Below the pieces are notes generated by a model, which was not told where the DNA came from, did not search any database, and was given only the letters and a program-made list of their open reading frames with translations. 64,000 bases of DNA from an uncultured Latescibacterota bacterium (GTDB taxonomy: Bacteria > Latescibacterota > UBA2968 > UBA8231), in assembly GCA_958295495.1 (NCBI GenBank), contig OY282352.1, positions 5,030,049-5,094,048 on the forward strand. The letters run 5' to 3'. The translations under genes and the position numbers were made by a program. This document shows, in pieces, positions 1-8,509 of the stretch (position 1 is the first letter of the stretch; each line of letters starts with the position of its first letter).

Positions 1-1482
1 GGAATAGCGCTCTGGATGTTCGTAGTCGATAAATCCCCGCGCATCCGAGATAAACGCATTGGTCTGGTACTCAGGCTCTAGGCGGTAGAATTCTCCATAC
101 GCGAAAAACGGATACGCGTCCTGTGAGGCCGTCAGGTAATAGGCCAAGCCATCGTCTTGAGCGAGGGGGTGTTTTTGGAAGTTCTGGTTGGGAAAGCGGC
201 GAAATGCCCGGCTGATAGCAAGCTCCGAGCGCATGTTGAAGCCCTTGATATCGTCTATGTCGAGGTTGAGGCCAATGATGTCCTTGCCGGTGGGCAGGCC
301 GTATTCAAAGCGGATGAAACGCTGATTGGAGCCATCGCTGACGTTGCCATGGGCGCGCTCGACCTCCAAGAACACCGGCTCGCCCTGGCCGTTGACTTGC
401 AGATTGGAGGTGATTTCGATTCGGTAGTCGTTGGCGATAACCAATTCAAATTCAATTTCGCGGATCTCCTGAAACGTGGTGATCTCGTCATCGGGCTGTT
501 GGCGGAAGTCGCGGGCTATGTTGTAGGTCAGCTCCAACGTTTCGGCCCCGTTGGCTTCGATGACGCCCGCACGCCGCACGCCGCCGCGCGGCGAGGGGAC
601 GATCTCGGGGTGATCGACTCCGTCGATGATAATGCGCTCGGCAAAAAGCTGGGCACCGCCTACGCCATCTTCGGGTGAATCGTCGGACAGCCGCAGGACG
701 ATCGTCTCGACATTGCCGCCGTTTTGGGCCTCGGTCAACACGCCTTTGAGCGAGTTATCGCCTAGCTTGCGACCCGTGGAAAAGTTGGCAATGTTCAGAT
801 AGGTAAAGCCCAGCTTGGAGAAATCCCCGAGCTGCACCTTAGTGTGGGCACCGAAGAGATTGGTCATGTCGCCTAGGATTTGGCCGAGCGAATTTTCAAG
901 CGGCACGGCCGTGCCCGGGGAGGCCAAGCGCGACGCCAAGAGGGTCATCTGGTACTTGTCGGCGGCAAAGTCCCACTGCACCCCATTGAAGGTTGGCTTG
1001 GAAAAGGTCAGCGGCGTCAGGGTGGTGCGCAGGGCCTCGCCAATGGTCATCGACGAGTAAAACTGCCCCTTGGACATGGACGAGACGATCAGGCCATTAA
1101 AAAACCGCGAGTAGTAGAGTCCTTTGCGCACCTCGCTGCCGGAAGTCACCGGGCTATCGACCGCCCAAGTGTACACCTCAAAGCCACGCGTGATGTAGTT
1201 GCCGTACAGATCGTAGGTGCGAAATCCCTCTAGTTCAGTCCCCACGTACCGCTCAAACTTTTCGCGCGCGTAGTTGCTGTATTCCTCGCCGGTCCAGCGG
1301 TAGAAGTGATACAGGCTCTGCGGATATTGCCACTTCCGCTGCGCCGGCGTCATCGCCATCTCATAGACATCCACGCCTCTCGGTTCGCGTCCGGTGAGAA
1401 AACCGACCCGCTGGGCAAAAGCCTCATCGCCTAGGAACGCGACGCCGGCCGTGACAACTGCTGCGTAGAGCATGCGCCTCAC
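1..1482 (-). CDS. Large secreted protein of unknown function, 3' end outside window
   Basis: An uninterrupted frame of 494 codons runs from a GTG at 1482 to the window edge; it has no stop inside the window. A GGGAGG lies 8 nt before the GTG; an in-frame ATG three codons later is the alternative start. The N-terminus is a typical signal peptide (Arg-Arg, hydrophobic stretch, Ala-Phe-Ala cleavage site before Gln), so the product is exported. The rest is rich in Tyr, Phe, Asn and Asp with alternating polar/hydrophobic stretches, compatible with an outer-membrane or surface beta protein. I recognise no catalytic motif. It is the last visible gene of a minus-strand run of four exported proteins (CBM9-like, lipoprotein, FlgD-tailed protein, this one), so a shared role at the cell surface is likely. 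Plus-strand ORFs over this stretch are shadows. Confidence 0.8.
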   Translation of the reverse strand, partial: MRRMLYAAVVTAGVAFLGDEAFAQRVGFLTGREPRGVDVYEMAMTPAQRKWQYPQSLYHFYRWTGEEYSNYAREKFERYVGTELEGFRTYDLYGNYITRGFEVYTWAVDSPVTSGSEVRKGLYYSRFFNGLIVSSMSKGQFYSSMTIGEALRTTLTPLTFSKPTFNGVQWDFAADKYQMTLLASRLASPGTAVPLENSLGQILGDMTNLFGAHTKVQLGDFSKLGFTYLNIANFSTGRKLGDNSLKGVLTEAQNGGNVETIVLRLSDDSPEDGVGGAQLFAERIIIDGVDHPEIVPSPRGGVRRAGVIEANGAETLELTYNIARDFRQQPDDEITTFQEIREIEFELVIANDYRIEITSNLQVNGQGEPVFLEVERAHGNVSDGSNQRFIRFEYGLPTGKDIIGLNLDIDDIKGFNMRSELAISRAFRRFPNQNFQKHPLAQDDGLAYYLTASQDAYPFFAYGEFYRLEPEYQTNAFISDARGFIDYEHPERYS

Positions 1483-1561
1483 GCTGGAATCCTCCCTTTT
1501 GAATTTTTGCCGGTCAGCACTGCTTCACCTCGCTTCAGGCGTGAACACCTACACCTAACCA

Positions 1562-3526
1562 TCAATAAGCCACGCCAACGACGCCGACTCGCCTGAAGTG
1601 GCCGACCCCGCTGTCAACCGAGAGCGAGACCACGTAACTGCCCGGGGGCACGGCCTCGTCGGCATCGCTCCGCCCATCCCACATCTCGGTGTAAATCCCG
1701 CCGGTCTGCTCGCGATCGGCCAGCACGCGCACTAGCCGACCCGCTAAGTCGTAAATGGCCACCTCAATGGGCTTAGGCTCGGAAATCTGAGTTACCGTGT
1801 ACTGGATGGCGACGTGGTCGTTGATACCATCCCCATTCGGCGTAAAGACCGAAGGATTAAACTCTATGGCGCGGACGATTTCGCCCACGGATTTCTGGGT
1901 CAGGGCCACGCGCAGCGAGTTGGTGCTGACGTCGAAATTGGCATCGCCCTCGAGCACGGGCTGGCCGAGAATATCGGACTGGGTATCCCAGACCGTGCCG
2001 GTGAAAATCGTGCCGAATACCACGGCCGACCCCTCGAAGAGCACGCGCAGCGGCACGTTGTTGGCAAAGGTTATTTTGTTGCTGGTGAAAATCACTTCGA
2101 GGCTTCTAGCGCCCGCGCTTGTGCGATCTGCCTCCACGGGCACGAGCGGATCGCCCATCTGCAAGCCGACAAAGCGCGCCGGCGTCGGCGTGTCAATGCG
2201 CAAGGCATCAAAGCCGTGCTGGTTGGCATTGCTGATTACGGCCCGCACGTCATAGGCGAAGAGCACCTCTTCGCCCCCGTCGATACTCGGCAGCACAACG
2301 GCATCGTCTTTGTCGATTACGCCGATGTCGGCCGGCGGATTGGGCTCGTCGGCCAAGGAGATTTCGCCGACGACCGCAGCGGCCGGAGGCAGCGAATGCT
2401 CAATCCGCAAGGAGTCAATGCGCACCGTCTGCGTCACGGATTGGCTCTCCATGACGATCTGCAGCTGAAAATAGGGACGCGGGCTGGGCAGGGGGATCAA
2501 TTGCCCGGATTCGAGCGGCAACGACCAAGGACTCCAGTTATCGGAATCGTCCTCAATGTCGCCCTTCCGGCCCGAGGACAGCTTGTTGTAATCCGCTTCT
2601 GAGACCACCTCTTGGCTCACGGCCCGCGTTTCGTCGTCAACGACCTTTTGGAAGTGAACCAGCGGGCTGTCGTCTTGGCCCGTCTTCATGCGCACCGCGA
2701 CCGAGGTCTGCCCCTGATCTGGCAACTCGATCAACTCGCCTTCTACCAGTTCCAGAGCACGCTGGGCCCAAGAGATGGTGCCGTAGTTGGAGATCTCGCC
2801 CAAGTCAATGACTTGGGTCCGATACGTGGCCCGCGGCACGAAGCCATTGCCGTAGAGTTCAAATTCGGCGATCTCAAAGGGGTTGCGCGACCCGACCCGC
2901 AGCAGAATAAAGCGAATGAACTGCTGGGGGAATTTCATGGTGAAGACGCTGTTGGAATTAATCGGAATATCGCGCAGCAAGGTGAAGAGCGGCTGCTCGT
3001 TTACGTAGGTCAGCCCGTCGCTGACTTCGATCCGGTGCTTGCGGACAAAGTCGGCACTAAAGGGCTTGCCGTTGGCGTACGTCCCCTCTTGCCGGGGAAA
3101 GAAGACCAAGCTGTCGGCGGGCACGCGCGAGCCCATATCTAAAAGGAACGTGCGCCCGTCTTGATCGACGCCAGCGGTTTTGAAGAGGTCTGCGGTGCTC
3201 GTGGTGTCGTCGCCATCGACGATCGACAGGGAAATGGAATTCTTGGCCGCCGTATTGTCCCACAGGGCTGCATTGCCCTCGCTGACCAAGTCGTTGGGCT
3301 TGCCGTACGCCCAAGAGAGTGAGGTGATGATGTTCTCGTCGGGCGTAAAGCCGCGGAGTTGAATCGCGCCCGGGCTACTCTCGTCGTCGATCTGGGCGCG
3401 GACCTGCACCAGCTCCCCCCAAGAAAACCCGCTGCCCCCGAGCACCCATTCGTCCGCAGCGAGTCCCTGGGCGCAGACGCACGAGGCGCACAACAGCGCC
3501 GCAATGCGGGCCGTCCCACCATTCAT
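1562..3526 (-). CDS. Secreted protein with FlgD-like C-terminal Ig domain
   Basis: 654 residues. A signal peptide covers about residues 1-23 (ends Gly-Leu-Ala-Ala). The last 90 residues read as a FlgD-type Ig-like domain: the FTPNGDGINDHV motif, then VAIYDLAGRLVRVL, then WDGR and a PPGSYVV stretch. In FCB-group bacteria such tails are common on exported proteins and resemble the tails used by type IX-like secretion, but here sorting is inference. The middle holds beta-rich stretches, including a segment resembling a discoidin-like fold (FIRFILLRVGSRNPFEIAEF). Its ATG overlaps the stop of the lipoprotein gene by 4 nt (ATGA), so the two are translationally coupled. The function is unknown; a structural or binding role outside the cell fits best. 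Confidence 0.82.
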   Translation of the reverse strand: MNGGTARIAALLCASCVCAQGLAADEWVLGGSGFSWGELVQVRAQIDDESSPGAIQLRGFTPDENIITSLSWAYGKPNDLVSEGNAALWDNTAAKNSISLSIVDGDDTTSTADLFKTAGVDQDGRTFLLDMGSRVPADSLVFFPRQEGTYANGKPFSADFVRKHRIEVSDGLTYVNEQPLFTLLRDIPINSNSVFTMKFPQQFIRFILLRVGSRNPFEIAEFELYGNGFVPRATYRTQVIDLGEISNYGTISWAQRALELVEGELIELPDQGQTSVAVRMKTGQDDSPLVHFQKVVDDETRAVSQEVVSEADYNKLSSGRKGDIEDDSDNWSPWSLPLESGQLIPLPSPRPYFQLQIVMESQSVTQTVRIDSLRIEHSLPPAAAVVGEISLADEPNPPADIGVIDKDDAVVLPSIDGGEEVLFAYDVRAVISNANQHGFDALRIDTPTPARFVGLQMGDPLVPVEADRTSAGARSLEVIFTSNKITFANNVPLRVLFEGSAVVFGTIFTGTVWDTQSDILGQPVLEGDANFDVSTNSLRVALTQKSVGEIVRAIEFNPSVFTPNGDGINDHVAIQYTVTQISEPKPIEVAIYDLAGRLVRVLADREQTGGIYTEMWDGRSDADEAVPPGSYVVSLSVDSGVGHFRRVGVVGVAY

Positions 3527-4272
3527 TGCGGGGTCTCCGCACGGGGATGGAGTGCGTAGTAAATTTCGCGTTGGAATTTGAATGCTAGATCAAGGGTCTC
3601 CACCGGTTCGCCCTTGTAGTCGAAGCGCACGGCCATGTCCGGCACGTTGACGGTGAAGTTGCTCACGTCTCTGTGCAAAACCGGAAAGACGATGTACCCG
3701 GTTGACTCCTGGCCGGAAAAGACCATGTCGGGCGGATAGACGGTGCTTCTGAGCAGGTCGGTAGTTTCTTCGAACTGCTGCCGCTGGTTGCCGGCATAAG
3801 CCCGCAAATACGGGCTGAAATAATCTTCGAGTTGCCCGCCGTCGAGCGCGTTGTACACTCGGTTGTTGGACGTAGTGATCACGAGCGCCGTGGGGTTGAT
3901 GAAGACCTTGGGATACTCGTAGTTTTTGACCTTTAGCAAGACCACAGTAAAGCGCTCTGGGGTCCAGTCTTGGCCCCAAGGCTTCCAATCGCCATAGGTG
4001 TATGGATTGGTCGATGCAGCACCCTTCCTTGAATTCGCTGCGAACTGGCGATTGAGGAATCCGTCATCCAACACCTGTAGCGAGATTTCCAAGCGATCCT
4101 TGGCATAGACGATCGCGCCATCGTCGAGGACGGTCATGGCCTCGTTTTGTCGCGGCACGGGCTCGGGGAACGTGGCAAAGCGCCGCAGCCCCACCTGCGA
4201 GAGACACCCGGCCAGCGCCAACAGATAAAGGGCCGACAAAAGCCCGCTCGTTGCGACGTTCCGTATCCTCAT
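3523..4272 (-). CDS. Lipoprotein of unknown function
   Basis: 249 residues from ATG 4272, which has AGGAAGG in good position upstream; a longer frame starting at 4335 lies inside a hairpin and has no better signal. The N-terminus is a lipoprotein signal with lipobox LALAGC (Cys23). The mature part contains no motif that I can name; it is rich in aromatic and charged residues and is probably beta-structured. It is the middle gene of an exported-protein operon: the CBM9-like gene lies upstream across a 120-nt spacer with a hairpin, and the FlgD-tailed gene follows with a 4-nt overlap. Membrane-anchored accessory factor for its neighbours is a reasonable guess and no more. Confidence 0.8.
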   Translation of the reverse strand: MRIRNVATSGLLSALYLLALAGCLSQVGLRRFATFPEPVPRQNEAMTVLDDGAIVYAKDRLEISLQVLDDGFLNRQFAANSRKGAASTNPYTYGDWKPWGQDWTPERFTVVLLKVKNYEYPKVFINPTALVITTSNNRVYNALDGGQLEDYFSPYLRAYAGNQRQQFEETTDLLRSTVYPPDMVFSGQESTGYIVFPVLHRDVSNFTVNVPDMAVRFDYKGEPVETLDLAFKFQREIYYALHPRAETPQ

Positions 4273-4306
4273 GGAGAATGCCTTCCTGAAAACGATGCAG
4301 AGGCGA

Positions 4307-4348
4307 TAGATAAAGAGAGATGAAGTCGCCTCCACCTCTCTTTATCTA
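4307..4348. promoter_or_regulatory. Perfect 13-bp inverted repeat in operon leader
   Basis: TAGATAAAGAGAG (4307-4319) and its exact reverse complement (4336-4348) flank a 16-nt loop. It sits between the CBM9-like gene and the lipoprotein gene, just upstream of the lipoprotein ribosome binding site. No U-run follows, so an intrinsic terminator is less likely than an mRNA processing or stabilising hairpin, or an operator. Confidence 0.5.
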
Positions 4349-4392
4349 CCGGCGCACAAGGTGCGATCTAGCAAAAGATGCTAGGGTGCGCT

Positions 4393-5304
4393 TTATTGGA
4401 TCATGTAGCCTTTGATCCGACCCCAGCTATCGGCCTCGACAGCCGTATCGGTCGTCTCGCCGCCGCCGCCCGTACCGCCCGTAGCGCCTTCGGTCTCCAC
4501 CGTGATGAAGTCCGAGCCGTTCGAGTTATCTTGGAAGGCACCGTTGACCGGCGTAGTACCCGGCTGCTTTTCGCGGCCGGTCTCGGGATTCTCGGTCTCG
4601 TCAAACTGGAAGGTTAGACCGATGATCTGGTCGGCGGCAAAGTTGTGGCGGGCGCTGCCGTCGGGACCCGTCTTGTCGTGGAAGGTCCACAAGGCCTGCT
4701 TGACCTCGTAAGTATAGGTCACCGAGCTACCAGCAGGCTGCTCCAGCGGACGGGCGTCCGGCGGGTCGAGGGTCCACTCATAGACGAACCAAGGACGCTC
4801 GGTGGACCACAGGATGCTCTCCTGCGGCACGTTGAAGATCCAAGTGTCCTTCTGACCAGCAGCGGGCAGAATGCGGATACCGTACTGCTGACCGGAGGTC
4901 ATTTCGGTCTCGTTGAAGTTCTCGCTCGAGTGATCGGCATCGACGATGATTTCCAGCGAGTCGTCCTTCCAATACTCCTGCGGGTTCTCGATGAAGAGGC
5001 CCAGCGAGTCATCGGTAACCCGCGAAAAGTAGTAGAGCGAATTGTCGGGTGCCGAACTCCAAGCCACGTAGAGAATGCAGTCCCAGTCGTCTTTGGCCGG
5101 GGGCCACTCGCTGCCGAGAATTTCGTACAGGGTGTCCGGGTTGATGGCAAAAGCCGGATCAATCCAGCCCCAGTCATCGTCGTTACCGTCGATGACCATG
5201 TTGTCGGGGTTGGGAATCTGCGGCATGAAATAGTTAGCTTGGTGCGCGAAAGCCGCCGAAGCAGCCATCACCGCGACCAAGGCGAGAAGAGTCAGTCTCT
5301 TCAT
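4393..5304 (-). CDS. Exported CBM9/DOMON-like carbohydrate-binding protein
   Basis: 303 residues from ATG 5304, chosen because GGAGG lies 8 nt upstream; the longer reading from 5319 would put this Shine-Dalgarno sequence inside the gene. A cleavable signal peptide ends at Ala-Phe-Ala. The mature protein opens with the DGNDDDWGWIDPA motif typical of family 9 carbohydrate-binding modules, then the usual DCILYVAWSS and DDSLEIIVDADHS strands. A Gly-rich linker near residue 280 precedes a short C-terminal tail. CBM9-like modules bind the ends of sugars; here the ligand is unknown. The gene is first in a minus-strand operon and shares its promoter region with the divergent sugar ABC importer, which supports a role in capturing a carbohydrate at the surface. 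Confidence 0.8.
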   Translation of the reverse strand: MKRLTLLALVAVMAASAAFAHQANYFMPQIPNPDNMVIDGNDDDWGWIDPAFAINPDTLYEILGSEWPPAKDDWDCILYVAWSSAPDNSLYYFSRVTDDSLGLFIENPQEYWKDDSLEIIVDADHSSENFNETEMTSGQQYGIRILPAAGQKDTWIFNVPQESILWSTERPWFVYEWTLDPPDARPLEQPAGSSVTYTYEVKQALWTFHDKTGPDGSARHNFAADQIIGLTFQFDETENPETGREKQPGTTPVNGAFQDNSNGSDFITVETEGATGGTGGGGETTDTAVEADSWGRIKGYMIQ

Positions 5305-5633
5305 TAGGAAAACCTCCAATGGGTGAGATGGAATGGATTAGATAAATGGCCACCGAAACTCGGCGGTAAAAATAATTATCGGTAATCTATGGAGTTTCAG
5401 GTGTACCGAGAACCTCAGAGTAAATGGTGCAAAACCTCCTTTGGCAAATGATTATTTAACGGAAAATAAAAAGCTCAATCTATAAGCCATCCGCATGGCT
5501 GTCAAGGCATTTTACTTATTACCGATAATTATTTTTATAGTTATTGCTTTTGCTCCCACCCTACCCGCATTGACAATCCCGCTTTTTTCTTTACACTTGG
5601 CCCTTTCGCTTCGCATCCTCAACGGGTTTTTCC
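5305..5633. promoter_or_regulatory. Divergent promoter region with two inverted 19-bp sites
   Basis: AT-rich 329-bp gap between the CBM9-like gene (minus) and the ABC importer (plus). The 19-mer AAAAATAATTATCGGTAAT at 5368-5386 recurs as an exact reverse complement at 5518-5536, 131 bp apart. Each copy contains the self-complementary core ATAATTAT. The arrangement, one site facing each gene, fits a regulator controlling both transcription units, perhaps by looping. No regulator gene lies within the window next to it. A short frame at 5495-5728 overlaps this region but lacks support. Confidence 0.55.
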
Positions 5634-7343
5634 TTGCGCGATCTATCTACGACCATCGTCGTCCTCGCCCTGATCTTGGCCGGTTGGTACGCCCTCAATC
5701 GCTGGGCCTTATCCGTCTATCCAGATGACCCGTCCGCTGGCGGCGAATACACCGTCATCCGCTGGGCCTCTGACCCCAACCCGGCGCGCACCGAACAAAT
5801 GGCCCTCTTCAACCGGCTCTACGAAGACAAGAAAGTGCGCGTCGTCCTCGATCCGAGCGCGGACGTGCAAAAGATCCTCACCCAAGCGGCGGCCGGCTCC
5901 GGGCCGGATGTCTTTGACATCTACAGCTATGCGACCTTCGCGCTCTACGCCTCCAAGGGCGTCATGGTCGAGCTAAACGACTACATGCGCGAGGCCAAGC
6001 TGAGCCTCGACGACTTCTGGCTGCACCGGCGCAACGCCCTCGCCGTGCCAGTGGCCGGCGCGCCGGCCGAGGCCGACGAATACGAGCGCTTTCGCGTCTT
6101 TGCCGTCCCCAACAACGTTACCACCAGCGTCACCTTTCTCAATCGCTCGCTCTACGACGCGGTCGCCCGCGAGCGCCAGATGCAGAACTTGGCCATGCCG
6201 CCCTTGCCGTGGAACCACTGGACTTGGTGGGACTACGTCCTCTTGTGTCAGGCCCTGACCAAAAAAAGCGCCGATGGCCGACGCTATGAGACCTTTGGCT
6301 CGGGCGGGCCGGGCTTTGGCGGAGGGCTGAACAACTTCATCTACCAAGCCGGCGGCAGCCTCCTCAACGACAATGGCACCAAGATCGCCCTCGACTCCCC
6401 AGCCGGCACCGCGGCCGCCCAATATCTGTACGATCTCGTCAACACCTTCCACGTCATGCCCTCGGCCGAAGACCAGTCCGCGCAAACAGGCGGAGGCGGG
6501 TGGGGTGGGCAATCCATACTGGGGCTGTACGCGGCGGGCAAACTAGGCACCATCCTCATCGGCCGCTGGGGGCTGATCAAGGTGCGCCGCGAAGCCCGCT
6601 TTACCACTGAGATTTACCCCATGCCCCGCTACGTGCCCTACGAGGAGTGGGAGCACTGGATGAGCGACCCCGCAATACGCGCCAACCCGAGCCTGCGCGA
6701 CGGCCCTTGGGGCGAGATTGGCAAGACTAGCCGCCACCGCGGCAAGGCCGCCGAGATGGGGGGGCGGGTGACGGCCATCCGCCAAGGCACCCAGCACGAG
6801 CGGGAAGCCTTTTACTTTTTGGAATACTTGTCTAGTCCGGATTTCAACAACTTGTTGACCAAGGACGCAGATGCCTTTGGCAGTCGCAAGCAATTCTCAG
6901 TGCGCTATTTCTCCCAGCCCGACCCCGAGTTCCCCGACGAGGACCAACACCGCTCGGCCCTGCTCGACGCCATGGAATACACGGTCGCCGAGCAGGCCGC
7001 AGCCTATGGGGCTGCTTTTAACATTACCCGCTTGCAGGGCGCGCTGAGCACCAACCTCATCAACGCGGCCTACCAGCCCGCCGACTCAACAGCCCGCCAG
7101 ACCTACCGATTTCTCGGCCGCATGCCCGACCAGAGTGCAGTGGGCAACCCCACGGTCGGCCACACAGCGGTCGCCGAAATGGCCGCCCGCATGCGCGAAT
7201 CCCTCGCCAAGGCCAAGCGCAACCGCACGCTCTCCAGCCGCAGCCACGCGCTCGACCTCCTCGGAATCGCGGCCCTCCTAGCGGCAGTCGGCGGCGGCCT
7301 AGCGTTCTACGTCCAGCAGCAACGCGCGGAGATGGACGCTTGA
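5634..7343 (+). CDS. Sugar ABC transporter substrate-binding protein, membrane-tethered at both ends
   Basis: 569 residues, family 1 extracellular solute-binding protein. The only usable start is TTG 5634; an in-frame stop lies at 5571 and no clear ribosome binding site is visible. Residues 8-28 form an uncleaved-looking membrane segment without a lipobox. The binding-protein body follows (VIRWASDPNPARTEQM, then GSGPDVFDIYSYATFALYAS, and the hinge-type stretch near residue 400). Unusually, residues about 539-560 form a second hydrophobic helix followed by a short charged tail, so the protein appears anchored at both termini. The stop overlaps the start of the first permease gene (TTGA). No ATPase gene is present in this operon; such systems often use a shared ATPase encoded elsewhere. 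Confidence 0.87.
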   Translation: MRDLSTTIVVLALILAGWYALNRWALSVYPDDPSAGGEYTVIRWASDPNPARTEQMALFNRLYEDKKVRVVLDPSADVQKILTQAAAGSGPDVFDIYSYATFALYASKGVMVELNDYMREAKLSLDDFWLHRRNALAVPVAGAPAEADEYERFRVFAVPNNVTTSVTFLNRSLYDAVARERQMQNLAMPPLPWNHWTWWDYVLLCQALTKKSADGRRYETFGSGGPGFGGGLNNFIYQAGGSLLNDNGTKIALDSPAGTAAAQYLYDLVNTFHVMPSAEDQSAQTGGGGWGGQSILGLYAAGKLGTILIGRWGLIKVRREARFTTEIYPMPRYVPYEEWEHWMSDPAIRANPSLRDGPWGEIGKTSRHRGKAAEMGGRVTAIRQGTQHEREAFYFLEYLSSPDFNNLLTKDADAFGSRKQFSVRYFSQPDPEFPDEDQHRSALLDAMEYTVAEQAAAYGAAFNITRLQGALSTNLINAAYQPADSTARQTYRFLGRMPDQSAVGNPTVGHTAVAEMAARMRESLAKAKRNRTLSSRSHALDLLGIAALLAAVGGGLAFYVQQQRAEMDA

Positions 7344-8497
7344 AACCCCGCGAAAAGAGAATTCTGCGCTGGGCGTTGCTCTTTCTCGCGCCCAACCTGA
7401 CTGGGTTCCTGATCTTCACGTCCCTGCCGGTGCTGTTCTCGTTTGGCCTCGCGTTTTTCCAGTGGGACACGTTCTCCCCGCCCCGCTTCATCGGCTTCGA
7501 CAACTTCATTCGGCTGCTGACCGATCCCAAGCTCTGGTTCTATCTCTACAACACGGTCTTTCTCATGCTGGGCTTGCCCCTGTCCATCGGCGGCTCGCTC
7601 CTGTTGGCTATCGTCCTCTCGCAAAAGCTGCGCGGCATCATCGTCTATCGCACCGTCTTCTACCTCCCCACCGTCACCAATGGGGTCGCGCTGTTCTTGC
7701 TCTGGAAGTGGCTCTACAATCCTAAATACGGCCTCGTCAATTCGGTCCTGCTCCCCGTGCTCTCTTGGCCCTATTTCTCGCTCGCCGTGCGCGTCGCGGT
7801 CCTCGTGCTGGTAGGCTTGGTACTACAATCTCTGGCGCGCAAGGCCATGTCTGAACGGCCGGCCCAAGTCCTGTTCGCCCTTCTCGCGGCCGCCGCGCTC
7901 TATTGGGTCGCCAGCGGACTATACGAGTACGGCGGCCCTTGGGTTTGGTTGTCGGGGCGCTTGGCCCTCCTATCCGGCCTCGACAGCATTGACGACTTGC
8001 CCAACTGGCTTTCCAGCAGCATCGACTTGGGCTGGCTCTCTTGGCTCGGCCTAGAGCAAGCCGCCTATTGGGCCAAGACGGCCATCATCTTCATGGGTAT
8101 TTGGGCGTCCATGGGCGGGGGCAACATGATCCTCTACCTCGCGGCCCTCGCCAATGTGCCCGAGGAGCTATACGAAGCCTCGGACATCGACGGGGCCTCT
8201 AAGTGGCAGCAGTTTTGGCACGTCACTTGGCCGATGATCGCCCCTACTACCTTCTTTATATGCGTCATGTCTATTATCGGCGGGCTACAAGGCGGCTTTG
8301 AGATCGCCTACTTAATGACCAATGGCGGACCGGGCAAGGACGGGGACAACACAGTCACGCTCGGCTACTACATCTACCGCTCGGCCTTTGAAAACCTAGA
8401 ATTCGGGTACGCGGCCGCCGTGGCTTGGTTTATGTTCGTCATCATATTTACTATCACCCTGTTTAACTGGCGCTTCGGTCGGGGCGCGGTCAACTGA
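7340..8497 (+). CDS. Sugar ABC transporter permease (MalF-like) with inserted membrane segments
   Basis: 385 residues from a TTG overlapping the preceding stop. The family core is clear: APNLTGFLIFTSLPVLFSF in TM1, RTVFYLPTVTNGVALFLLW in TM3, and the ATPase-docking EAA loop (YEASDIDGASKWQQFWHVTW, about residues 275-294). Related permeases have around 290-310 residues; the extra length lies between TM3 and the EAA loop (about residues 135-240) and adds two to three hydrophobic stretches joined by polar linkers. With the second permease it should form the channel that moves a carbohydrate across the inner membrane. The ligand cannot be read from sequence; the divergent CBM9-like gene points to a glycan. 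Confidence 0.87.
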   Translation: MKPREKRILRWALLFLAPNLTGFLIFTSLPVLFSFGLAFFQWDTFSPPRFIGFDNFIRLLTDPKLWFYLYNTVFLMLGLPLSIGGSLLLAIVLSQKLRGIIVYRTVFYLPTVTNGVALFLLWKWLYNPKYGLVNSVLLPVLSWPYFSLAVRVAVLVLVGLVLQSLARKAMSERPAQVLFALLAAAALYWVASGLYEYGGPWVWLSGRLALLSGLDSIDDLPNWLSSSIDLGWLSWLGLEQAAYWAKTAIIFMGIWASMGGGNMILYLAALANVPEELYEASDIDGASKWQQFWHVTWPMIAPTTFFICVMSIIGGLQGGFEIAYLMTNGGPGKDGDNTVTLGYYIYRSAFENLEFGYAAAVAWFMFVIIFTITLFNWRFGRGAVN

Positions 8498-8509
8498 GGG
8501 GAAAGGCGC

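Noticed and set aside
157..678. 173-codon plus-strand ORF near the window start
   Set aside because: It is antisense to an uninterrupted minus-strand frame (1-1482) that has a start signal, signal peptide and coding-like composition.
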